DNA from: Brevibacillus reuszeri
GTDB lineage: Bacteria; Bacillota; Bacilli; Brevibacillales; Brevibacillaceae
DNA: 64,000 nt
Reading direction: 5' to 3'
NCBI RefSeq assembly: GCF_002897295.1
Contig: NZ_BEXF01000013.1
Coordinates: 1-64,000, forward strand
Each line of letters begins with the position of its first letter. Positions within the stretch are counted from its first letter, which is position 1. The position numbers were made by a program, and so were the translations under genes. Below are positions 45,216-54,896 of the stretch, piece after piece. Below the pieces are notes generated by a model that did not search any database, was not told the DNA's origin, and was given only the letters and a program-made list of their open reading frames with translations.

Positions 45216-45797
45216 ATGCTAATACCTATGGTCATCGAGCAAACCAGTAGAGGCGAGCGCTCCTACGATATATACTCGCGCCTCTTGAAGGACCGGATTA
45301 TTCTACTGGGTACAGAGATTGACGACGAGATTGCCAATCTGGTAGTAGCCCAGCTGCTCTTTTTGCAGGCGGAGGATCCGGACAAAGACATATCCCTATA
45401 CATAAACTCACCAGGTGGTTCTGTAACAGCAGGCATGGCTATCTACGACACGATGCAGTACATTAAACCTGATGTGTCCACGATTTGTGTGGGCATGGCT
45501 GCAAGTATGGGTGCATTCCTACTCGCGGCTGGTGCAAAAGGGAAACGTTTTGCATTGCCGAACAGTGAAGTGATGATTCACCAACCACTTGGCGGCGTGC
45601 GTGGCCAAGCTGAGGATATCCGTATTCATGCGGAGTGGATTCTCAAAACGAAACGCCAACTCAATCAGATTTTGTCTGAGCGCACGGGTCAGCCGTACGA
45701 GAGAGTAGAGCAGGATACCGATCGCGACAATTTCATGAGCGCAGAAGACGCAAAGGCCTATGGATTGATTGACACGATTATCGAACGCAAAAACTGA
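45216..45797 (+). CDS. clpP: ATP-dependent Clp protease proteolytic subunit
   Basis: A 193-residue serine protease forming the tetradecameric barrel that works with ClpX and other Clp ATPases. The catalytic triad is Ser97 (GMAASMG), His122 (MIHQPLGG) and Asp171 (TDRDNF), at the same numbers as in Bacillus ClpP. It is 20 bases ahead of clpX, a pairing usual in Proteobacteria; in Bacillus subtilis clpP is elsewhere. A TAAAGGAGG site lies 9 bases before the ATG. Confidence 0.96.
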   Translation: MLIPMVIEQTSRGERSYDIYSRLLKDRIILLGTEIDDEIANLVVAQLLFLQAEDPDKDISLYINSPGGSVTAGMAIYDTMQYIKPDVSTICVGMAASMGAFLLAAGAKGKRFALPNSEVMIHQPLGGVRGQAEDIRIHAEWILKTKRQLNQILSERTGQPYERVEQDTDRDNFMSAEDAKAYGLIDTIIERKN

Positions 45798-45817
45798 CCT
45801 GTTGTGAGGTGAAGCGC

Positions 45818-47083
45818 ATGTTTAAGTTTAACGACGACAAAGGCCAACTGAAGTGTTCCTTCTGCGGCAAGTCCCAGGAACAGGTGCGCAAGCTGGTAGC
45901 TGGTCCTGGTGTATACATTTGTGACGAGTGTATCGAACTGTGCAACGAAATTGTACAGGAAGAGCTGGGCACTGAAGAAGAAATTGATATGAAGGAAATC
46001 CCAAAACCGGTAGATATTCGCAAAATCCTCGACGATTATGTCATCGGACAGGACATGGCGAAAAAATCTCTCTCGGTTGCGGTATACAACCACTACAAAC
46101 GGATTAACTCCGGAGCTAAGATCGAGGATGTAGAGCTGCAAAAATCCAACATCATGCTGATCGGTCCGACTGGTAGCGGTAAAACGTTGCTTGCACAAAC
46201 ATTGGCGCGTATCCTGAACGTACCATTCGCAATCGCGGATGCAACCTCTTTGACTGAGGCGGGTTACGTTGGTGAAGATGTGGAAAACATCTTGCTCAAG
46301 CTGATTCAAGCGGCTGATTACGATGTAGAAAAAGCGGAAAAAGGCATTATCTACATCGATGAGATTGACAAAGTAGCACGTAAGTCTGAAAATCCATCCA
46401 TCACTCGTGATGTTTCTGGTGAAGGCGTACAGCAAGCTTTGCTCAAAATCTTGGAAGGTACGGTAGCGAGTGTTCCACCACAAGGCGGACGCAAGCATCC
46501 ACATCAGGAGTTTATCCAGATCGATACCTCCAACATTTTGTTCATTTGTGGCGGTGCGTTTGACGGCGTAGAGCAAATCATCAAGCGTCGTCTGGGCAAA
46601 AAAGTCATCGGCTTTGGTGCAGACTTCGGCGATGGCGTCAAAGCAGATCTGAAAGCTGGCGAATACTTGAAGTATGTATTGCCGGAAGACCTGCTGAAGT
46701 TCGGTCTGATTCCAGAGTTTGTGGGACGTTTGCCAGTCCTTGCGACGCTGGAGCCATTGGATGAAGAAACACTCATCCGCATCCTGACTGAACCGAAAAA
46801 CTCCTTGGTCAAACAGTATCAAAAGCTGCTGAGCCTCGATGGAGTAGAGCTGGAGTTTGATGCTGGTGCTCTCTTGCAAATCGCGAAAGAAGCCATCAAG
46901 CGAAACACCGGTGCGCGCGGACTGCGTGCGATTATCGAGCAAATCATGCTGGATATGATGTATGAGCTGCCATCCCGCGAGGATGTCACCAAGTGCGTGA
47001 TTACGGAAGAAACCGTACGCGACAAAGTGAAGCCGCAGCTTACCACCAAAGACGGCAGAGAGATGCGCGGCGAAACTGCTTAA
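45818..47083 (+). CDS. clpX: ATP-dependent Clp protease ATPase subunit ClpX
   Basis: A 421-residue AAA+ unfoldase. The N-terminal zinc-binding domain has CSFCGKS and CDECIELC; the ATPase has Walker [12 protein letters not shown], Walker [10 protein letters not shown], the RKHPHQEFI pore region, the ClpP-binding IGF-type loop (VIGFGADFG) and sensor GARGLRA. ATG at 45818 gives the standard MFKFND start and follows GAGGTGA; an in-frame GTG three codons earlier overlaps the ribosome site. Confidence 0.96.
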   Translation: MFKFNDDKGQLKCSFCGKSQEQVRKLVAGPGVYICDECIELCNEIVQEELGTEEEIDMKEIPKPVDIRKILDDYVIGQDMAKKSLSVAVYNHYKRINSGAKIEDVELQKSNIMLIGPTGSGKTLLAQTLARILNVPFAIADATSLTEAGYVGEDVENILLKLIQAADYDVEKAEKGIIYIDEIDKVARKSENPSITRDVSGEGVQQALLKILEGTVASVPPQGGRKHPHQEFIQIDTSNILFICGGAFDGVEQIIKRRLGKKVIGFGADFGDGVKADLKAGEYLKYVLPEDLLKFGLIPEFVGRLPVLATLEPLDEETLIRILTEPKNSLVKQYQKLLSLDGVELEFDAGALLQIAKEAIKRNTGARGLRAIIEQIMLDMMYELPSREDVTKCVITEETVRDKVKPQLTTKDGREMRGETA

Positions 47084-47105
47084 TCAACGATTCTATACAC
47101 ACGAG

Positions 47106-47134
47106 CCATCCCGTACATTGCGGGGTGGTTTTTT
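47106..47134 (+). terminator. Intrinsic terminator after clpX
   Basis: CCATCCCG (47106-47113) pairs with CGGGGTGG (47121-47128), with one wobble, and TTTTTT follows. Confidence 0.8.
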
Positions 47135-47184
47135 CTTATTCTGGTTGAATGATTTGGTAACTCCTGTGCCGGTACTGGTTTATG

Positions 47185-47213
47185 GTTTATGACTTCGTTT
47201 GCGGGGCAATACT
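47185..47213 (+). promoter_or_regulatory. Candidate SigF/SigG forespore promoter of lonB
   Basis: GTTTA (47185-47189), a 15-base spacer and GGCAATACT (47205-47213) agree with the forespore SigF pattern (GYATA, then GGNNANAHT). lonB is a SigF-dependent gene in Bacillus subtilis, which supports the match. It lies about 70 bases before the start codon. Confidence 0.5.
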
Positions 47214-47283
47214 ACTTGATATCGTTCAAGAGACGCTTTTACATATCGGTAAAAAGCATCCAGCCGCAATGGGAGGGATTCAC

Positions 47284-48978
47284 ATGAACTATACATTGGT
47301 CATTGCAGTTATAGAAGTAGTGGTTGGAATCATTATTGGCACCTACTTCTGGAACTTACTGCGAGCGCAAAGAAACAACAAGACCTCAACGGAAAAAGAA
47401 TCGCGCAAGGACCTCGACACCATCCGAAAAATGAGAATGATTGCTTTGACAGAGCCGCTTTCTGAAAAAACAAGACCGAGTACATTGGAAGAAATCGTAG
47501 GACAAGAGGATGGGCTTCGTGCCTTGCGCGCAGCCTTGTGTGGACCAAATCCACAGCATGTCATCATCTATGGCCCTCCAGGTGTGGGAAAAACCGCAGC
47601 AGCGAGGGTAGTACTGGAAGAAGCGAAAAAGAATCAGCTTTCTCCTTTTTCATCAGATGCCAAGTTCATTGAGATTGACGCTACGATTGCACGTTTTGAC
47701 GAGCGAGGAATTGCGGACCCGCTGATAGGATCTGTCCATGATCCGATTTACCAAGGCGCAGGCTCGCTCGGACAAGCAGGAATTCCACAGCCCAAGCCAG
47801 GAGCGGTCACCAAAGCCCATGGGGGAATGCTCTTCCTAGATGAGATTGGTGAGCTGCACCCAGTTCAAATGAATAAGCTGCTCAAAGTGCTGGAAGATCG
47901 GAAAGTGATGCTGGAAAGCGCTTATTACAGCGAGGAAAACAACCAGATTCCTTCGCATATTCACGATGTCTTCAAGTACGGCTTGCCAGCGGATTTCAGA
48001 TTGGTGGGAGCTACGACTAGGCTGCCGGATGAATTGCCTGCTGCACTCCGATCGCGATGTCTGGAAATCTTTTTCCGTCCGTTAAAAGCGGGTGAGATTG
48101 GAAGCATTGTTCGCACTGCGGTACCGAAAATGCAAATGACGATCGACGATGACGCTGTTTCAGTCATCGAGCGTTATGCCACCAATGGCCGGGAAGCGAT
48201 AAATACACTTCAAATTGCAGCGGGGATTGCCCTGACCGAACAGCGTAAGGAGATTCATGCCTCTGACGTGGAATGGGTCATGCACAGTAGTCAAAAATCA
48301 CCTCGACCCGAAAAGCATGTACACGATACTCCACAAGTCGGGCTGGTTAACGGACTGGCGGTATATGGGCCAAATATGGGCAGCGTCATGGAGCTGGAGG
48401 TAACAGCCTCACTTGCAGAGCTTCCAGGCCAAGGGCGTATTGCCATGACGGGGATGGCTGAGGAAGAAGAAATGGGTAGCCGCAGCCGGACGATTCGCCG
48501 CAAGTCGATGGCCAAAGGCTCTATCGAAAATGTGATCACCGTTTTGCAGCGGATGGGAGTTCGTCCGTGCGATTACGATCTTCACATTAACTTTCCAGGG
48601 GGAATTCCGGTAGACGGTCCTTCTGCGGGTATTACCATTGCCACAGCGATTTACTCAGCGATAAAAGAAAAGCCGGTTGACAATCTCCTCGCGATGACGG
48701 GAGAAGTCAGTATTCACGGGAAAGTAAAACCAGTGGGTGGAGTCGTAGCAAAAGTAGAGGCAGCCAGACAAGCGGGAGCGACGCGTGTGTTAATCCCGGA
48801 GGAAAACTGGCAGAGCATTTTTAACGATATCCAGGGGATCGAGATCATTCCAGTTACAACTGTCTCGCAGGTCATTGAGCTCGCGATACAAGAAGGGTCT
48901 CAAACTGAAACCGAAGAGCCAGGCTTCACGCTCCAGCTGCCTGCAGATGATTTGGCTTCCTCGCCTATGTCCCTGTAA
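47284..48978 (+). CDS. lonB: LonB, membrane-anchored ATP-dependent protease of sporulation
   Basis: A 564-residue archaeal-type Lon relative. A single N-terminal membrane segment (residues 3-22) replaces the Lon N-domain. The AAA+ part has Walker [12 protein letters not shown] and Walker B GMLFLDEIGEL, and the peptidase has Ser447 (DGPSAGI) and Lys490 (VVAKVEAA). In Bacillus LonB acts in the forespore under SigF. ATG at 47284 follows GGGAGGG and begins with the membrane segment; an in-frame start at 47182 is upstream of any ribosome site and overlaps the promoter. Confidence 0.94.
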   Translation: MNYTLVIAVIEVVVGIIIGTYFWNLLRAQRNNKTSTEKESRKDLDTIRKMRMIALTEPLSEKTRPSTLEEIVGQEDGLRALRAALCGPNPQHVIIYGPPGVGKTAAARVVLEEAKKNQLSPFSSDAKFIEIDATIARFDERGIADPLIGSVHDPIYQGAGSLGQAGIPQPKPGAVTKAHGGMLFLDEIGELHPVQMNKLLKVLEDRKVMLESAYYSEENNQIPSHIHDVFKYGLPADFRLVGATTRLPDELPAALRSRCLEIFFRPLKAGEIGSIVRTAVPKMQMTIDDDAVSVIERYATNGREAINTLQIAAGIALTEQRKEIHASDVEWVMHSSQKSPRPEKHVHDTPQVGLVNGLAVYGPNMGSVMELEVTASLAELPGQGRIAMTGMAEEEEMGSRSRTIRRKSMAKGSIENVITVLQRMGVRPCDYDLHINFPGGIPVDGPSAGITIATAIYSAIKEKPVDNLLAMTGEVSIHGKVKPVGGVVAKVEAARQAGATRVLIPEENWQSIFNDIQGIEIIPVTTVSQVIELAIQEGSQTETEEPGFTLQLPADDLASSPMSL

Positions 48979-48999
48979 CAGTCCAGAGCGCCCGTGGAT

Positions 49000-49028
49000 T
49001 AGACATCGGATTGTGTTTGCGCTACAAT
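49000..49028 (+). promoter_or_regulatory. SigA-type promoter of the lonB-lonA intergenic RNA
   Basis: TAGACA (-35, 49000-49005), a 17-base spacer and TACAAT (-10, 49023-49028). Five of six bases agree with consensus in each box. Transcription would begin near 49035, 215 bases before the lonA start. Confidence 0.65.
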
Positions 49029-49034
49029 GGAAAA

Positions 49035-49192
49035 AAGCTTCTGCTTGCAAAGAGCCTTAAGGCCCGTCCGGCTATTGAAATGGGTCCCCAAAAAGTGCTT
49101 GGAATGGGCAGGAATGACTCATGAACCTTCACTTTTTGGGGTGTTTTCAATTCTGCCGGCTGGACTTAAAAACGGCTTCAAAAGCCGTTTTT
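49035..49192 (+). ncRNA. Candidate structured RNA between lonB and lonA (small RNA or lonA leader)
   Basis: A promoter is followed by a long imperfect hairpin and then a perfect terminator, giving a predicted RNA of about 158 bases. The main hairpin spans 49066-49165: an apical 12-bp stem (49086-49097 with 49130-49141, CCCCAAAAAGTG/CACTTTTTGGGG), a central stem (TTGAAA with TTTCAA), and basal GGC/GCC and GTCC/GGAC pairs, separated by internal loops. The loop of 32 bases is unpaired and contains TGACTCA. I do not recognise it as 6S, SRP RNA, T-box, or a known riboswitch. It could be a free small RNA or an attenuator for lonA, since the terminator is only 57 bases before that start codon. Confidence 0.55.
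49168..49192 (+). terminator. Intrinsic terminator upstream of lonA
   Basis: AAAAACGGCTT (49168-49178) pairs perfectly with AAGCCGTTTTT (49182-49192) around a CAA loop. Confidence 0.88.
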
Positions 49193-49249
49193 GTCTGTTA
49201 ACAAGGCTCTTGGTAAGAGGGATAGATCAACAAGGAGAGGTGCATCCGC

Positions 49250-51589
49250 TTGGGCGAACGTTCCGGTAAAAGAGAACTACCCCTTCTCCCGTTGCGAGGA
49301 TTGCTTGTGTATCCGACCATGGTACTCCATTTGGACGTTGGACGGGAAAAGTCCATCCGCGCATTGGAGCAGGCAATGGTAGACGATAACAAGATCTTAC
49401 TTGCTACGCAGGAAGAGGTCCACATAGAAGAACCTGATGCTGAGCAAATCTACAGCATCGGTACCGTTGCGCGTGTCAAACAAATGCTGAAGCTGCCAAA
49501 CGGCACGATTCGTGTATTGGTTGAGGGCTTGCAACGGGCGAAGATCGATGAGTATCTGCAACAAGATGATTACTTCGTCGTATCCATTACATATCTGCAA
49601 GAGGAAAAGGCCGAGGAAAACGAAGTAGAAGCGTTGATGCGGTCGCTCTTAAACCACTTCGAGCAATACATCAAGCTGTCGAAAAAGGTTTCCCCAGAGA
49701 CACTGACCTCTGTGACGGACATCGAGGAACCAGGACGTTTGGCAGATGTCATTGCCTCCCACCTTCCGCTAAAAATGAAGGACAAACAGGAGATTTTGGA
49801 GACGACCAACATTCAGGAGCGTCTTGAAATCCTCCTAACCATTTTGAACAACGAGCGCGAAGTGTTGGAGCTGGAGCGCAAGATCGGCAACCGTGTCAAA
49901 AAGCAGATGGAACGGACGCAAAAAGAATATTACTTGCGTGAACAAATGAAAGCGATCCAAAAAGAGCTGGGTGACAAAGACGGTCGCCAGGGCGAGGTAG
50001 ATGAGCTCCGATCACAGCTGGAGAACTCCGATGCTCCCGAGCGCATCAAAACCAAGATCGAGAAAGAGCTGGAGCGCCTGGAAAAAATGCCGGCGACCTC
50101 TGCGGAAGGCTCGGTCATTCGTACCTATATTGATACCTTGCTCGCACTCCCTTGGACGCGTACAACAGTGGATAACCTCGATATTCACAATGCGAAAAAG
50201 GTTCTCGATGAGGATCACTACGGCTTGGAAAAACCAAAAGAGCGTGTGCTCGAGTATTTGGCTGTGCAAAAGCTCGTAAACGCCATGCGTGGTCCAATTC
50301 TTTGTCTGGTAGGCCCTCCAGGTGTGGGTAAGACATCTCTCGCTCGCTCCGTTGCACGGGCGCTGGAGCGCGAATTTGTACGCATTTCCCTTGGCGGGGT
50401 GCGGGACGAAGCAGAAATTCGCGGTCATCGCCGTACGTATGTGGGCGCATTGCCAGGGCGTATTATCCAGGGCATGAAGCAGGCAGGAACGATTAACCCT
50501 GTTTTCTTGCTAGACGAAATTGACAAGCTGGCTTCGGACTTCCGCGGCGACCCGGCGTCTGCATTGCTGGAAGTGCTCGACCCTAACCAGAACGACAAGT
50601 TCAGTGATCACTATATAGAAGAAACGTATGACCTGACAAACGTGATGTTCATCACGACAGCGAACAGCCTTGATACGATTCCACGCCCACTATTGGACCG
50701 TATGGAGGTCATCTCGATCTCTGGCTACACCGAGCTGGAGAAGCTGAACATTTTGCGCGGATATCTTTTGCCTAAGCAAATGGAGGATCATGGCCTGGGT
50801 AAAGATAAGCTGCAAATGAACGAGGATGCGATGCTCAAGCTGGTGCGTCTTTACACACGCGAAGCAGGGGTGCGCAATCTCAACCGCGAAGCAGCCAACG
50901 TATGCCGCAAAGCAGCGAAGCTGATTGTGGGCGGTGAGAAAAAACGGGTAGTGGTTACAGCTAACACATTGGAAGCATTGCTCGGCAAGCCTCGCTTCCG
51001 CTACGGATTGGCTGAGAAAAGCGACCAGATCGGCTCTGTTACTGGTCTTGCATGGACTCAGGCTGGTGGCGATACGCTGAATGTCGAAGTCAGCATTTTG
51101 CCAGGAAAAGGCAAGCTGACCTTGACTGGTAAGCTGGGTGACGTCATGAAGGAATCTGCCCAGGCTGCCTTTAGCTATATTCGCTCACGTGCGGATCAAT
51201 GGGGAATTGACCCATCCTTCCACGAGAAAAATGATATTCACATTCACTTCCCAGAAGGCGCGATTCCAAAAGACGGTCCATCTGCTGGGATCACTATGGC
51301 TACCGCTCTCGTATCTGCGCTCACCCAAATTCCCGTTAAAAAGGAAGTGGGGATGACAGGCGAGATCACTCTGCGTGGTCGCGTGCTGCCAATCGGAGGA
51401 CTGAAAGAAAAATGCATGTCCGCTCATCGCGCGGGCCTCACGACCATCATCTTGCCGAAAGACAACGAGAAGGACATTGAGGATATTCCGGAGAGCGTCC
51501 GCAATGAACTGACGTTCCACCCAGTAGAGCATTTGGACGAAGTGCTGCGCATTGCATTAACGAAACAGCCAGCAGGTGACAAATCATGA
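49250..51589 (+). CDS. lonA: ATP-dependent protease LonA
   Basis: A 779-residue Lon protease. An N-terminal substrate-binding LON domain (about 10-205) is followed by helical segments, the AAA+ domain with Walker [12 protein letters not shown] and Walker [11 protein letters not shown], and the peptidase with catalytic Ser678 (PKDGPSAG) and Lys721 (GGLKEK). It degrades damaged and regulatory proteins in the cytoplasm. The start is TTG at 49250 after AAGGAGAGG. Its last 4 bases overlap ysxC. Confidence 0.96.
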   Translation: MGERSGKRELPLLPLRGLLVYPTMVLHLDVGREKSIRALEQAMVDDNKILLATQEEVHIEEPDAEQIYSIGTVARVKQMLKLPNGTIRVLVEGLQRAKIDEYLQQDDYFVVSITYLQEEKAEENEVEALMRSLLNHFEQYIKLSKKVSPETLTSVTDIEEPGRLADVIASHLPLKMKDKQEILETTNIQERLEILLTILNNEREVLELERKIGNRVKKQMERTQKEYYLREQMKAIQKELGDKDGRQGEVDELRSQLENSDAPERIKTKIEKELERLEKMPATSAEGSVIRTYIDTLLALPWTRTTVDNLDIHNAKKVLDEDHYGLEKPKERVLEYLAVQKLVNAMRGPILCLVGPPGVGKTSLARSVARALEREFVRISLGGVRDEAEIRGHRRTYVGALPGRIIQGMKQAGTINPVFLLDEIDKLASDFRGDPASALLEVLDPNQNDKFSDHYIEETYDLTNVMFITTANSLDTIPRPLLDRMEVISISGYTELEKLNILRGYLLPKQMEDHGLGKDKLQMNEDAMLKLVRLYTREAGVRNLNREAANVCRKAAKLIVGGEKKRVVVTANTLEALLGKPRFRYGLAEKSDQIGSVTGLAWTQAGGDTLNVEVSILPGKGKLTLTGKLGDVMKESAQAAFSYIRSRADQWGIDPSFHEKNDIHIHFPEGAIPKDGPSAGITMATALVSALTQIPVKKEVGMTGEITLRGRVLPIGGLKEKCMSAHRAGLTTIILPKDNEKDIEDIPESVRNELTFHPVEHLDEVLRIALTKQPAGDKS

Positions 51590-52239
51590 AAGTAACCTCT
51601 TCAGAGTTTGTTATCAGTGCTGTAGGACCTAAACAATACCCGGAGGATGGCCTGCATGAGATCGCGTTGGTAGGCCGTTCCAACGTCGGTAAATCTTCCT
51701 TGCTGAACAAAATGATGAATCGCAAGGGCTTGGCACGGATCAGCTCACGCCCTGGAAAGACACAGACCCTTAACTATTTCCGTGTAAACCAGATGCTCTA
51801 TTTTGTAGACTTTCCCGGTTACGGCTATGCCAAGGTCGCTAAAACGATCAAAGAGCAATGGGGCAAAATGATCGAGGGCTATTTGAAAAATCGTGAGGAA
51901 TTGCGATTTGTCATCCAGCTCGTGGATATTCGCCACGCTCCAAGCAAGGACGATATTGCCATGTACGATTGGTGCAAGCAGATCGGTATTCCGACCGTCG
52001 TTGTTGCTACCAAAGGAGATAAGATTGCGCGCGGCCGCTGGCTGCAGCATACCAAAGTCATCCGTCAAAGCCTGAGGCTTCGCGGTGATGATACGATCAT
52101 CATCTTTTCCTCGGAGACAGGACAAGGCAAGGATGAGCTGTGGGGAGAAATCATGCGACGCTTGCGTGCTGGAGACGAAGTCAGGAAAGAAGCAGCTTCA
52201 ACTGAGCAGGCTAGCGTCAAAACTACGGAACCATCCTAG
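51586..52239 (+). CDS. ysxC: Ribosome-biogenesis GTPase YsxC/EngB
   Basis: A 217-residue P-loop GTPase needed for 50S ribosome assembly. G1 is [12 protein letters not shown]3 [10 protein letters not shown]4 TKGDK; TLNYF and SRPGKTQT are typical of EngB. The start overlaps the lonA stop as ATGA, as in Bacillus. The C-terminus carries an extra charged tail of about 20 residues. Confidence 0.95.
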   Translation: MKVTSSEFVISAVGPKQYPEDGLHEIALVGRSNVGKSSLLNKMMNRKGLARISSRPGKTQTLNYFRVNQMLYFVDFPGYGYAKVAKTIKEQWGKMIEGYLKNREELRFVIQLVDIRHAPSKDDIAMYDWCKQIGIPTVVVATKGDKIARGRWLQHTKVIRQSLRLRGDDTIIIFSSETGQGKDELWGEIMRRLRAGDEVRKEAASTEQASVKTTEPS

Positions 52240-52282
52240 CAGTCTGACCCCAAACCGGAGGGGAGAAGGGGAGGCAGCTTTC

Positions 52283-53635
52283 GTGAGCGAGCTGGCGGGC
52301 TTTGCCGTTCGCGGTGTGATTGAAGGCTTCTACGGAACGCCCTGGACGCATGCGGAGCGGCTGGACATGATCGACTTTTTGCAACGCTATGGTTACAACG
52401 CGTATTTTTACTCGCCAAAGGACGATTTGTACCTGCGAGAGAGATGGATGAAGCCACACCCGGGGTCAGCGCTCGTGCAAATCGAAGAGCTGATCGCAAG
52501 CGCAAACAAAGGCAGCATGCATTTTGTATATTGCCTGAGTCCCGGCCTCAGCATGGAGTACAGCAGCTCAGAGCATTTGGAGCAGCTGATAAAGAAATAC
52601 TCGGAAATGTATCAGCGTGGCGTACGGCAATTTGGCTTGTTCTTTGATGACATCCCGATGCACCTGTTGCACGATGCTGATATTGACCGCTTTGATCATC
52701 TCGCTGATGCTCATGTGCAGGTTACCTTGCGTGTATGGGAGCGAATGTGCAGCTGGCCTGAGCAGGTCAAGCTGGTCGTTTGTCCGACGCAGTACAACGG
52801 TATCGGCAAGGAGCCTTATGTGATGTATCTGGGGCGCCATTTGCCCCAAGAAATTGACCTTTTTTGGACAGGGCGCTTTGTTTGCTCGCCGTATTTGACT
52901 GATGGTGACGCGATTCGCTTTCAGGAGTTTACAGGCCATAAGCCTCTTTACTGGGATAACTATCCTGTTAACGATTTGGCGATGGCAAATGAACTTCATA
53001 TCGGACCACTGAGGCATCGCGATCCGGACTTGTGGAATCATTCCGCAGGCTATGTGGCGAATGCGATGTCCAGACCAGAGTGCTCGAAGATTCCTTTGAT
53101 TACGACAGCAGCGTATTTGCGTGATCCGCTAGGATATGATCCAGAAGCTGCCTGGGAGCTTGCGGTGAAGGACATCGTAGGCAAAGAGGATGCGGAGGCG
53201 TTTTTATCGTTCGCCGATAATGTCCAGGGCTCGTTTTTATGTGAGATGGAGTCGCCGCGCCTGCTCGAAGCGTTTCTGACATTCCGCTTTCAATTCCTTC
53301 AGGGAGATCGTCAAAAGGCTGTCCAGGAGCTTACACGTTTGTTCCATGAGATGGAGCAAAATGCGCACCAGCTATTAGGCGGCATGACGAATCAAAAGCT
53401 GGCGCAGGAAGCGCGGTCGTGGATTGAGAAGTATCGGCACTGGGCAAAGGTAGGCCAATCGGCCGTGGCTCTGATTGAGAACGGAACAAGTGGTCGAATT
53501 CCGCAGGCGGCCTTTCATTTGCTTAAATTAAAGCAGTGGCTCAAGCGGACGGAGCGTCTGCCAGAAAAAGTGTGCGGTCAGGTCATGAAGCTGTTTGTGG
53601 ATGCCGTCATGCAGGAAGTTAAGAAGCCGACGTAA
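52283..53635 (+). CDS. GH84-type beta-N-acetylglucosaminidase (NagJ/O-GlcNAcase-like), no signal peptide
   Basis: A 450-residue single-domain enzyme of glycoside hydrolase family 84. The barrel starts RGVIEGFYGTPWTHAERLDM, continues NAYFYSPKDDLYLRERW, and has the catalytic Asp pair in LFFDDIP, then VCPTQYNG, IDLFWTGRFV and LYWDNYPVNDLA. The family removes N-acetylglucosamine from proteins or glycans by substrate assistance. Secreted relatives are large multi-domain proteins; this one begins straight at the barrel and lacks a signal peptide, which suggests a cytoplasmic role. GTG at 52283 follows GGGAGG by 8 bases; an in-frame extension back to 52085 lies inside ysxC. Confidence 0.85.
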   Translation: MSELAGFAVRGVIEGFYGTPWTHAERLDMIDFLQRYGYNAYFYSPKDDLYLRERWMKPHPGSALVQIEELIASANKGSMHFVYCLSPGLSMEYSSSEHLEQLIKKYSEMYQRGVRQFGLFFDDIPMHLLHDADIDRFDHLADAHVQVTLRVWERMCSWPEQVKLVVCPTQYNGIGKEPYVMYLGRHLPQEIDLFWTGRFVCSPYLTDGDAIRFQEFTGHKPLYWDNYPVNDLAMANELHIGPLRHRDPDLWNHSAGYVANAMSRPECSKIPLITTAAYLRDPLGYDPEAAWELAVKDIVGKEDAEAFLSFADNVQGSFLCEMESPRLLEAFLTFRFQFLQGDRQKAVQELTRLFHEMEQNAHQLLGGMTNQKLAQEARSWIEKYRHWAKVGQSAVALIENGTSGRIPQAAFHLLKLKQWLKRTERLPEKVCGQVMKLFVDAVMQEVKKPT

Positions 53636-53647
53636 AAAATGGATATG

Positions 53648-53689
53648 AAAAAGGTTCCTAACCCCGTTCAGGGAGTAGGAACCTTTTTT
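53648..53689. terminator. Bidirectional terminator between the GH84 and EamA genes
   Basis: AAAAAGGTTCCTA (53648-53660) pairs with TAGGAACCTTTTTT (53676-53689). It can serve both converging genes. Confidence 0.87.
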
Positions 53690-54624
53690 CACGCGGATTT
53701 GCTGCCGCCGTCTGCCCTTCGCTTGCGGGCGGTTTCGAGCCATTCCTTAATAGGTAGCTCTGCCAAAATCATTCCCGTGAAAATCATCAGGCAGCCCGTT
53801 AGCTGTCTGCCGTTTAATACCTCATGTATGAACACGTATGAAGTCAGTGCAGCAAACACAGGCTCTAAAGCGAAAATAAGAGCGACGCGGGTAGAGCTGG
53901 TTTGCTTTTGCAGAGCAGTCTGAGCCAGAAAAGCGAGCGCTGTTGCAAAAATAGACGTCACGACCAGCCCTGTGGCTACCTCCGGCAGGAAGATGATGGC
54001 GGGGTCAAAAGCACGGCTCCAATCTTCAAAGAAAAAGGCGTAGATCCAGCTCATAATAGCTACTGTGCCAAGCTGTACTATGGCGAGTGGCAGTGCAGAA
54101 AAGCTTGGGGCGTATTTGCCCGTAAACACAATTTGCATCGCAAAACAGATCGCACAGCCAAAAACGAGAATATCACCCAGATTAAATGAAAACTCCTGGT
54201 TTTGTGTCAGCAGGTACAGTCCGGCAGCAGCCAGAATGACGCCGATCACAGCTACTGGCTTGACACGCTCGCGCATCAGCATAAAGGAGAATAACGGAAC
54301 CAGAACAACAGACAGGCCGGTGATGAAGCCAGCTTTCGATGGTGTTGTGTACAGCAGTCCGACTGTTTGCAGCGCATATCCGAGACAGAGCCAAAAGCCG
54401 AGTATAATCCCTGCTTTGAGCAGAGGACGGCGCCACTCCATGAGCTGCTTAGGGGATTTGATCGCTAGGATAAGTAATAGAAACAAGGCCGCAACGGTGA
54501 AGCGTACTGCATTAAACGTATTAGGGGGCAACGAAACGATTGCTTGCTGAACAATGAGAAACGTCGACCCCCAAATAAAAGCGATTAGAAGCAGAGTGAT
54601 ATCTGCCATCCATGGTTTTCTCAA
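53689..54624 (-). CDS. DMT-superfamily (EamA) transporter
   Basis: A 311-residue inner-membrane protein with ten hydrophobic segments arranged as two EamA repeats, each with the family pattern (FIWGSTFLIVQQ in the first, LIFALEPVFAALTSY in the second). Relatives export amino acids or other small metabolites; the substrate is unknown. The start is TTG at 54624, with GGAGAG 9 bases upstream; an ATG five codons later is possible. Confidence 0.86.
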   Translation of the reverse strand: MRKPWMADITLLLIAFIWGSTFLIVQQAIVSLPPNTFNAVRFTVAALFLLLILAIKSPKQLMEWRRPLLKAGIILGFWLCLGYALQTVGLLYTTPSKAGFITGLSVVLVPLFSFMLMRERVKPVAVIGVILAAAGLYLLTQNQEFSFNLGDILVFGCAICFAMQIVFTGKYAPSFSALPLAIVQLGTVAIMSWIYAFFFEDWSRAFDPAIIFLPEVATGLVVTSIFATALAFLAQTALQKQTSSTRVALIFALEPVFAALTSYVFIHEVLNGRQLTGCLMIFTGMILAELPIKEWLETARKRRADGGSKSA

Positions 54625-54837
54625 TTCTTTCCGCTCTCCTCCCGACGTTTTCCGAATCTTTTACATAGTTTCTTTGTCTAGTCTGCATGATACGGTATTC
54701 GCTGGGGGATGGCAAGATGATTTACAGTGCCATCGACCTTTCTGATTCGACAGGAAATAGGGTGCCTGTTTTTGGCAAATTACACTTGCGTTAATAAACT
54801 TTTCACAATTACTCGTGGCTGATTCTGGACATAATGT

Positions 54838-54843
54838 TATAAT
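54838..54843 (+). promoter_or_regulatory. -10 element of the hemA operon promoter
   Basis: A perfect TATAAT lies 53 bases before the hemA start codon. No good -35 box is seen at the usual distance, so an activator or another nearby element may be needed. Confidence 0.5.
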
Positions 54844-54896
54844 GATAGTGCATTTTACATATTGCCATAGCAGGAAAGACAATCTGGGAGGACATT

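Noticed and set aside
45758..46942. A 394-codon minus-strand frame across clpX
   Set aside because: It is the antisense shadow of clpX, again rich in Phe, Gln and Cys, with no start signal or recognisable domain.
49066..49165. The lonB-lonA hairpin as a miniature transposable element
   Set aside because: It has a dedicated promoter and terminator and no second copy in the window or target duplication that I can see. It is kept as an RNA candidate, though a genome-wide repeat search would settle it.
52085..52282. N-terminal extension of the GH84 protein into ysxC
   Set aside because: The extra 66 codons overlap ysxC in another frame, show no signal peptide and lack a ribosome site; GTG at 52283 has one.
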